Positions 40,843 through 45,986 of a stretch of 45,986 nucleotides of DNA are shown here, piece after piece; the stretch's first letter is position 1, and each line of letters begins with the position of its first letter. The position numbers were made by a program, and so were the translations under genes. Source of the stretch: Rhodovarius crocodyli (GTDB lineage Bacteria; Pseudomonadota; Alphaproteobacteria; Acetobacterales; Acetobacteraceae); NCBI GenBank assembly GCA_945901085.1, contig CAMDJV010000016.1, positions 40,146 through 86,131 on the forward strand, read 5' to 3'. Under the pieces are notes generated by a model, which worked only from the letters and a program-made list of their open reading frames with translations, was not told where the DNA came from and ran no database searches.

Positions 40843-41707
40843 ATATTTTTCCGGCGATTGGCTGGAGCTGCGCGAGCCGCATGATGCCGCGGCGCGCGAT
40901 GAGATGCTGGCGGTGAAGCTCTCGGCGGCGCTGCCGGCGCGGCCGCGTATCATGGATTTGGGGGCGGGCACGGGCGCGCTGCTGCGCTGGCTCGGGCTTT
41001 ATATCGGCCGGCCGCAGGCTTGGATTCTGGTCGATGCCGACCCGCAACTGATCGAGCGCGCCTTTGACACCATCGCCGAGCGGGCCGAGCAGATGGGCTG
41101 GAAGGTGACCAGCCCGGGGCGGGGCGTTCTTTTGGTGCATACCCCGCGCGGTGCCTGGCGGGTGGAGGGGCTGGTGGCTGATCTGCGCGACGCGCCGGCC
41201 AATCTGCCGCTGCACAGCGTGGATGCGGTGGTGAATACGGCGCTGTGCGACCTTGTCAGTGAGCCCTGGCTGGAGCGAATGGCGGCGGCCTGTGTGGCGC
41301 GCAAAATTCCCTTTTATGCCGCGCTGAATGTGACGGGCCCGGCGCGCTTCATCCCGCCGCATCGCGCCGATGCCTGGGTGACGCGCGGCTTCCTGCGTGA
41401 CCAGGCGCGCGATAAGGGCTTTGGCGGCCGCGCATTGGGCCATGCGGCGCCGGCGGCGATTGCCCGGGCCTTTACCGCCCAGGGCTATGTTGTGGAACAC
41501 AGCCCCTCACCGTGGAAAATCCCGCGCGCCTTTGACATGATGGTGGGCGAATTGGCGATGGGCTGCGCCGAGGCGGCGCTGCGCCAGGAGCGGCGCGAGG
41601 CCTGGCGCATTGAGGATTGGGCCGATGCCCGTGCGGCGCAGGCCGAGCAGCAGCGCCTGAGCGCCAGCGTGCCGCATATGGATGTGCTGGCGCTGCCCGG
41701 CGGCTGA
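40835..41707 (+). CDS. Class I SAM-dependent methyltransferase of the pterin-type cluster
   Basis: A 290-residue Rossmann-fold methyltransferase. Motif I is RIMDLGAGTGALLRWLG and the acidic strand-2 end is WILVDADPQLIERAF; VEGLVADLRDAP and HSVDAVVNTALCDLV follow, and FIPPHRADAWVTRGFLRDQARDKGFGGRALG makes up the middle. It starts at the ATG at 40835 (GGAG seven bases upstream), eight bases inside the end of the glycosyltransferase gene. It ends five bases from the convergent next gene. Methylation of the cluster product or its sugar is inferred from context. Confidence 0.85.
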   Translation: MAEYFSGDWLELREPHDAAARDEMLAVKLSAALPARPRIMDLGAGTGALLRWLGLYIGRPQAWILVDADPQLIERAFDTIAERAEQMGWKVTSPGRGVLLVHTPRGAWRVEGLVADLRDAPANLPLHSVDAVVNTALCDLVSEPWLERMAAACVARKIPFYAALNVTGPARFIPPHRADAWVTRGFLRDQARDKGFGGRALGHAAPAAIARAFTAQGYVVEHSPSPWKIPRAFDMMVGELAMGCAEAALRQERREAWRIEDWADARAAQAEQQRLSASVPHMDVLALPGG

Positions 41708-41712
41708 GAGGC

Positions 41713-42675
41713 CTATTCCGCCGGCTTGGGCATATGGCCGAGTGTGCCCTCGTATTTGGTTGCACTCTCGGCCGGCAGCCATGCCGCCTCCATCTCGCGG
41801 ATGCGGTCAAAGCCTGAGAAGACATGCAGATTGCCGACCGGGTGCTGCTGGAAGCGGCGGTCGAATTCTGCCTCGGCCATGGGGCCGTGCTCCTTCAGGG
41901 CGGTGGCGAAATCATGCACGGCCATGAGGGTGGCGCGCATGGCGGCGCCGGGCAGGATGCAGACGGCGATGCCGAGTTCGGCCATCTCGCTTTCTGACAT
42001 GCGCGGCGAGATGCCGGTCATGTTGTAGAAGACCGGCCCGCGCACGGCAGCGCAGATTTCGGCCACTTCGGCCTTGCTGGCCGGGCCTTCGACAAAGGCC
42101 AGATCGGCGCCGGCCGCCAGATAGGCATTGGCGCGCCAGATCGCCTCCTCCATCGAGCCACCATGGGCGCCGCGGGCATCGGTGCGGGCGATCAGCACGA
42201 AGCTGGGGTCGATCGCATCGCGCACCGCGGCGGCGGCGCGGATTTTGCCGACGGCCTCGTCACGGTCGATCACTTCGCGCCCGGCGACATGGCCGCAGCG
42301 CTTGGGCGCCACCTGATCTTCCAGATGCATGCCGGCCACGCCGCTGCGGATGTATTCCTCCACCGTGCGGGCGACGTTGATGGCATTGCCAAAGCCGGTA
42401 TCGGCATCGGCGATCAGCGGCAGGCGCACGGCGGAGGCGATGAGGCGGGCGTTCAGCGCCATTTCCGTCTGCGTCACGAGGCCCGCATCGGGCAGGCCGA
42501 GCAGGGAGAGCGAGGTGCCATAGCCCGACATATAGAGCGCGGGAAAACCCACATCCTCCAGCACCCTGGCCGACATGGCATTGTAGCAGCCAGGGATGAT
42601 CAGCGGCTTATGCGCTGCCATTGCTGCGCGCAGCCGCGCCCCCGGCCGTGCCGATTCACCTTCGCCCAAACGCAT
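41713..42675 (-). CDS. Isocitrate lyase/PEP mutase superfamily enzyme
   Basis: A 320-residue TIM-barrel enzyme. Sequence marks: LIIPGCYNAMSARVLEDVGFPALYMSGYG, LPLIADADTGFGNAINVARTVEEYIRSGVAGMHLEDQ with the metal-binding Asp residues, and KRCGH with the catalytic Cys of lyases (KKCGH in isocitrate and methylisocitrate lyases). VLIARTDARGAHGGSMEEAIWRANAYLAAGADLAFVEGP follows. Likely a C-C lyase acting on a 2-alkylmalate-like acid, or an oxaloacetate decarboxylase; the exact substrate is open. The ATG at 42675 has a GGGAGAT ribosome binding site; earlier ATG codons at 42699 and 42702 are less likely. Confidence 0.9.
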   Translation of the reverse strand: MRLGEGESARPGARLRAAMAAHKPLIIPGCYNAMSARVLEDVGFPALYMSGYGTSLSLLGLPDAGLVTQTEMALNARLIASAVRLPLIADADTGFGNAINVARTVEEYIRSGVAGMHLEDQVAPKRCGHVAGREVIDRDEAVGKIRAAAAVRDAIDPSFVLIARTDARGAHGGSMEEAIWRANAYLAAGADLAFVEGPASKAEVAEICAAVRGPVFYNMTGISPRMSESEMAELGIAVCILPGAAMRATLMAVHDFATALKEHGPMAEAEFDRRFQQHPVGNLHVFSGFDRIREMEAAWLPAESATKYEGTLGHMPKPAE

Positions 42676-42702
42676 TTTTATCTCCCTTGGGGCGCTCATC
42701 AT

Positions 42703-42890
42703 CGCCCGATATGGTGGTCGAATAGCTTATCACCCTCCGGGCGGTGTCGCTCTACGGGTTATGGGTCACCATGACACGGTAAGGCCCGTTTGCATCCTCC
42801 TCGGCTTGGTGCGGCTAGGCTAGGCCAAGGCAAGGGTTTTGCAGGACGCTGCCTGAGCAACACGCATTCAATGGAAAAATAAAGGCGGGC
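42703..42890. other. Intergenic stretch with no gene recognised
   Basis: This 188-bp stretch lies between the lyase gene start and tRNA-Gln. It should hold the promoter of the lyase gene. I see no repeat, hairpin or frame that I can support. Confidence 0.4.
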
Positions 42891-42965
42891 TGGTTGGGGT
42901 GCTAGGATTCGAACCTAGGAATGGCGGTACCAAAAACCGCTGCCTTACCACTTGGCTACACCCCA
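42891..42965 (-). tRNA. tRNA-Gln(UUG)
   Basis: On the minus strand the sequence folds as a tRNA: acceptor stem TGGGGTG/CACCCCA, D arm GCCAAGTGGTAAGGC, anticodon arm GCGGT-TTTTGGT-ACCGC with anticodon TTG, T arm CTAGGTTCGAATCCTAG, discriminator A, and encoded CCA (42893-42891). It lies 25 bp downstream of ispE on the same strand. No integrase or duplicated 3' end is visible that would mark it as an integration site. Confidence 0.97.
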
Positions 42966-42990
42966 GTGCCGGCGCCGATGGGAAGTGCCA

Positions 42991-43845
42991 TCAGGCGGGC
43001 GGTTCGTAAAGGGGGCCTGCATGCGACCACCAATTGGCAGGCATGGCGCTGGCCGCTGCCTCGGCCTCTGCCGTGGTGGCGAAGAGGCCAAAACAGGTGG
43101 CGCCCGAGCCGCTCATCCGCGCCAGCAGGCAGCCCGGCTGCGCGCCAATGGCCGCCAGCACCGTGGCGATGGCGGGGCAGAGGCTGATCGCCGCCGCCTG
43201 CAGATCATTGCCGCAGCGTGCCAGATTCGCCGCCATGGCGGTGGCATCTGCCCAGGCGGGGGGCAGCGGCGCGGGGCCGGAAAACCCGCCCTGCCGGGCG
43301 CGAAACACCGCCGGGGTGGCCAGGGCCTCACCTGGATTGACCAGCAGCAGCGCAACAGGTGGCAGCGCGGGCGCGGCCGTCATCACCTCCCCCACCCCGC
43401 CCATCCGCGCCGGCCGGCTTTCGACACAGACCGGGATATCGGCCCCCAGCGGGAGGGCGATGGCCCGCAGCCGCTCCGGGGGAAATTCCAGGCCCCAGGC
43501 GCGGTTGAGCAGGCGCAGCGCGGCTGCGGCATCGGCCGAGCCACCGCCAATGCCCGAAGCCACGGGCAGGTTTTTTTCGAGCACCAGCCCGCCCCAGGGG
43601 GCCGCCATGCCAGCCGCCCCAGCCAGGGCATGGGCGGCGCGCAGCACCAAATTATCGGATTCGGTGATCAAGCCGGGGGCGAATTTGCCCTCCAGCCGCA
43701 GTGACAGCGCGCCCGGGCCCTCGAGGCGCAGCACATCCTTCGCCGGGCCAAACACCGCCAGGCTGTCGAGCAGGTGATAGCCATCGCCGCGCCGCCCCAG
43801 CACATGCAGGCAGAGATTGACCTTGGCGGGGGCGGGCTCGAACAT
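42991..43845 (-). CDS. ispE: 4-diphosphocytidyl-2-C-methyl-D-erythritol kinase
   Basis: GHMP kinase of the MEP isoprenoid pathway. The 284-residue protein has APAKVNLCLHVLGRRGDGYHLLDSLAVF at the N-terminus, the GHMP phosphate-binding motif VASGIGGGSADAAAALRLLN, GADIPVCVES, and the C-terminal MSGSGATCFGLFAT. Length is normal. It follows the large TPR protein gene by 11 bp on the same strand and precedes tRNA-Gln. Confidence 0.95.
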   Translation of the reverse strand: MFEPAPAKVNLCLHVLGRRGDGYHLLDSLAVFGPAKDVLRLEGPGALSLRLEGKFAPGLITESDNLVLRAAHALAGAAGMAAPWGGLVLEKNLPVASGIGGGSADAAAALRLLNRAWGLEFPPERLRAIALPLGADIPVCVESRPARMGGVGEVMTAAPALPPVALLLVNPGEALATPAVFRARQGGFSGPAPLPPAWADATAMAANLARCGNDLQAAAISLCPAIATVLAAIGAQPGCLLARMSGSGATCFGLFATTAEAEAAASAMPANWWSHAGPLYEPPA

Positions 43846-43856
43846 CGGCGGCCGTC

Positions 43857-45572
43857 TCAGCGCCGCAATGCCGCCGGAACCGCCTCACGCGGCAGGCCGT
43901 TTTGCAGTTTCAGTTCGATGCGCGGCCCCTCACCGGGTTCGAGTTCCATGGTCAATGCCCGACGCCACTGGAACTCCGCCTCACGCTCGCGCCCGGCCAC
44001 CCAATAGGCATCGCCCAGATGGTCATTGATGGTGCTGTTGCGCACCTCCAACTCCACCGCCTTTTCCAGCCATTCGATGGCGCCTGGCAGGTCGCCCAGG
44101 CGGAACAGCGCCCAGCCCAGGCTATCGGCGATATTGCCATCCTGCGGGCGAAGTTCCACCGCACGGGCGAGCATGGCGCGTGCACGTTCAAGGTTCAGCC
44201 CTTGGTCAGCCCAGGAATAACCCAGGTAATTCAGCACATAAGGCTGATCAGGCGCGAGTTCCAGGGCGCGCAGGAAATCGCCCTCGGCACCGGGGAAATC
44301 GCCGCTGCGCTCCCGCGCGATGCCCCGCGCATAGAGCAGCGGCCAGTCCCGCACGGTCAGGCTGGGGATGCGCGCCGCGGCCTCGCCATACGCCGCCGCC
44401 GCCTCGGCGAAGCGGCGGGCATTGCGCAGCACATCGCCCATGCGGATGAGCGGCTGGGGCTGGCCGGCCATGCTGGCGGCCTGTTCGCGCAGCAGGGCCA
44501 GCGCCTCATCGCGACGCTCCATCCGCTCCAGCAGCCCGGCACGGCGCAGCGCTGCCACGCCGTGTAAGGGATCATCGGGCCGGATCAGCCGGAGCAGTTC
44601 CATCGCCTGTGGCAGTTCCTCGCCCTCGGTCAGCACATCGCTCACCAGCACCAGGGCGGGGCCGAAGGCGGGGCGCAGCCGCAGGGCCAAGCGGGAGAGC
44701 AGCATGGCCTCATCATTGGCGCCCTGGGCGCGCAGCGCGCCGGCCATGGCGACATAGGCCTCGGCAATGCCCTCCACCGGAGAGGTCACCCCGCGGCCGG
44801 CGAGCACGAGGCTGCGGGCAGGTTCGATCGCCGCCAGCGAGATTTCATCGCCATTGCCGGCCAATTGATCGAGCAGGCGGTCGGCCTCGGCCGGCCGCCC
44901 GGCACGATGGAGGATGGAGGCGCCAAGCAGCGCCAGGCGCAAGGTGGGGTCTGGCTGGTCGGCCAGGGCCAGGCGCACCAGACGCTCCGCCTCACGCATG
45001 CGGCCTGAGAGGTCGGCGATCATGGCGGCATGCAGGGCATTGAGGGCGCGAAAACGGCCCTGCTCAATCATCGGCCGCAGCCCGGCCAGGGCCTGGTCGC
45101 TCTGGCCACGGCCGGCCTGGGTCCAGGCCAGCAGCACCGGCAGCAAGGGCGCCGTGGCGCCATTGCGTGGCAGGGCACGCACGCGTTGCTCAACACGGTC
45201 CCAACGGCCAGCCAGCGCATCGCTGCCCAGTTGCAGCAGCATGGCCAAGGTGTTGTCCGGCAGCCGCCGGGCCAGCCGCAGCGCCTCGGCACGGCCATCC
45301 ATCACGCTGGCCCTGAAGGCGCGGATGAGCAATTCGGGATTATCCGGGTCACCATGCAGCGCGGCGAGGAGTTGGTCGGCGGCGGTGGCGGTATCAATCT
45401 GGGCGGCGGCAAAGCGGCCGGCGAGGAAGGCGCCGATGGTGCCCGATGCCGCCTGCGGGGCGCGCGGCGGGCGGGTGGAGGCACGATCAGCCGGCGCCGC
45501 GCCCGCCGCGCAGAGGCAAAGCAGGGCGGTTGCCAGCAAGGCGGCGCGCATCGTGGGTTGAGGGCTGATCAT
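43857..45572 (-). CDS. Exported TPR-repeat protein
   Basis: A 571-residue protein with an N-terminal signal peptide (MRAALLATALLCLCAAGAAPA, beginning at codon 8) and tetratricopeptide repeats throughout. The clearest are near the C-terminus: GDFPGAEGDFLRALELAPDQPYVLNYLGYSWADQG, AMLARAVELRPQDGNIADSLGWALFRLGDLPGAIEWLEKAVEL and INDHLGDAYWVAGREREAEFQWRRAL. Such proteins upstream of ispE are common in alphaproteobacteria and act in the periplasm or envelope, probably as scaffolds; no specific function is known. Start at 45572 or 45551 is uncertain; neither has a clear ribosome binding site. Confidence 0.9.
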   Translation of the reverse strand: MISPQPTMRAALLATALLCLCAAGAAPADRASTRPPRAPQAASGTIGAFLAGRFAAAQIDTATAADQLLAALHGDPDNPELLIRAFRASVMDGRAEALRLARRLPDNTLAMLLQLGSDALAGRWDRVEQRVRALPRNGATAPLLPVLLAWTQAGRGQSDQALAGLRPMIEQGRFRALNALHAAMIADLSGRMREAERLVRLALADQPDPTLRLALLGASILHRAGRPAEADRLLDQLAGNGDEISLAAIEPARSLVLAGRGVTSPVEGIAEAYVAMAGALRAQGANDEAMLLSRLALRLRPAFGPALVLVSDVLTEGEELPQAMELLRLIRPDDPLHGVAALRRAGLLERMERRDEALALLREQAASMAGQPQPLIRMGDVLRNARRFAEAAAAYGEAAARIPSLTVRDWPLLYARGIARERSGDFPGAEGDFLRALELAPDQPYVLNYLGYSWADQGLNLERARAMLARAVELRPQDGNIADSLGWALFRLGDLPGAIEWLEKAVELEVRNSTINDHLGDAYWVAGREREAEFQWRRALTMELEPGEGPRIELKLQNGLPREAVPAALRR

Positions 45573-45662
45573 TGCAGTGAGATATAAGCCCCTGCGGCAT
45601 GGCCACCAGAAGCTGTGGCCTCATGGGCACATCAAAGGGGCGGTGTTACATCAAAAGCACGA

Positions 45663-45986
45663 TTACACCGGCCTGCCATAGCCGCGAAACTGTGCCGCCA
45701 CCGCTTCCATCTCAGCGCCATCGAGCAGCACGGGCGAAAGCCCCGCCGCGAGCAGCAGCAGGTATTGCCGGGCCAGATTCTCGACCTCACGCGCCAGGGT
45801 TTCAGCGCCGGCCAAAGTAGCGCCCAGGGCAACGACGCCATGATTGGCGAGCAGGCAGGCGCGGCGGCCCTCCAGCGCGGCCACCGCCTCGCTTGCCAAT
45901 TCGGGCGTGCCGAAGGTGGCATAGGCTGAGCAGCGAATGTCATCGCCGCCGGCAAAGGCGATCATGTAATGCAGCGCGGGGATGGG
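45663..45986 (-). CDS. Class II aldolase/adducin family protein (C-terminal fragment)
   Basis: The gene enters from the right edge; about 107 codons are seen. The sequence PIPALHYMIAFAGGDDIRCSAYATFGTPELASEAVAALEGRRACLLANHGVVALGATLAGAETLAREVENLARQYLLLL is typical of L-fuculose-phosphate aldolase-like enzymes, with the zinc-binding His in LLANHGVVA. The reaction is probably aldol cleavage of a sugar phosphate or a related lyase or epimerase step. It ends about 90 bp before the TPR gene start on the same strand. Confidence 0.88.
   Translation of the reverse strand, partial: PIPALHYMIAFAGGDDIRCSAYATFGTPELASEAVAALEGRRACLLANHGVVALGATLAGAETLAREVENLARQYLLLLAAGLSPVLLDGAEMEAVAAQFRGYGRPV

Noticed and set aside
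42891-42965. tRNA-Gln as an integration site for a mobile island
   Set aside because: No integrase, no repeated tRNA 3' end and no change of composition on either side; flanks are housekeeping genes.
1-45986. CRISPR arrays, toxin-antitoxin pairs, insertion-sequence transposases or prophage genes
   Set aside because: Looked for and not found; no regularly spaced repeats, no transposase or phage-like proteins among the supported genes.

Overview
The window is high-GC, tightly packed bacterial chromosome. Several features point to an alphaproteobacterium, probably of the Acetobacteraceae/Rhodospirillales: an aa3-type cox operon with ctaB, ctaG and SURF1; a ruvCAB-ybgC-tolQRAB block; a single-cysteine DksA; and the FliX/FlgI/CheL-type flagellar arrangement known from Caulobacter. 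The placement is inferred from gene content and residue patterns. No database search was run.

Layout. (1) 1-6134, minus strand: cytochrome c oxidase structural and assembly operon, ctaC-ctaD-ctaB-small membrane protein-ctaG-ctaE-SURF1, running by overlap into an M32 carboxypeptidase cut by the window edge. (2) 6246-10080: a zinc-sensor-type ArsR repressor divergent from a four-gene TroABCD/SitABCD-type metal ABC transporter, with an SmtB-like operator over the troA start. (3) 10097-10280: a long inverted-repeat element; then a lipoprotein and an FMN-binding oxidoreductase on the minus strand. (4) 11769-19396: yebC-ruvC-ruvA-ruvB-ybgC-tolQ-tolR-tolA-tolB, carrying an inverted-repeat element between ruvA and ruvB and an AT-richer 400-bp spacer before tolB. 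No pal follows tolB. (5) 19453-25098: omega-aminotransferase and a LivK-like binding protein on minus; lutB-lutC, a Smr-domain protein and an XRE regulator on plus. (6) 25162-33009: cvpA, purF, SDR, TPR/OGT-like glycosyltransferase, rlmJ, gpsA and an orphan ZnuA-like protein. (7) 33118-37556: a hypothetical gene, a 2-hydroxyacid dehydrogenase, dksA, and fliX divergent from flgI-cheL/flgJ-flgN-like. A sigma-54 promoter and an ftr-like palindrome lie upstream of flgI. (8) 37642-41707: a coupled five-gene cluster of RibD-like reductase, zinc-free MDR dehydrogenase, degenerate PTPS/QueD homologue, GT4 glycosyltransferase and methyltransferase. (9) 41713-45986: PEP mutase/isocitrate lyase family enzyme, tRNA-Gln(UUG), ispE, a large TPR protein and a partial class II aldolase.

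The most interesting part is the cluster at 37642-41707. Five overlapping genes combine a reductase, a dehydrogenase, a pterin-synthase fold whose catalytic Cys, catalytic His and third zinc ligand are all replaced, a glycosyltransferase and a methyltransferase. This looks like a dedicated pathway making a modified, probably glycosylated and methylated, pterin-like small molecule. Other points of note are the zinc-type ArsR and its operator beside a metal importer, the flgI promoter, the two nested inverted-repeat elements, and a Glu-to-Gln change at the CuA/Mg site of CtaC.
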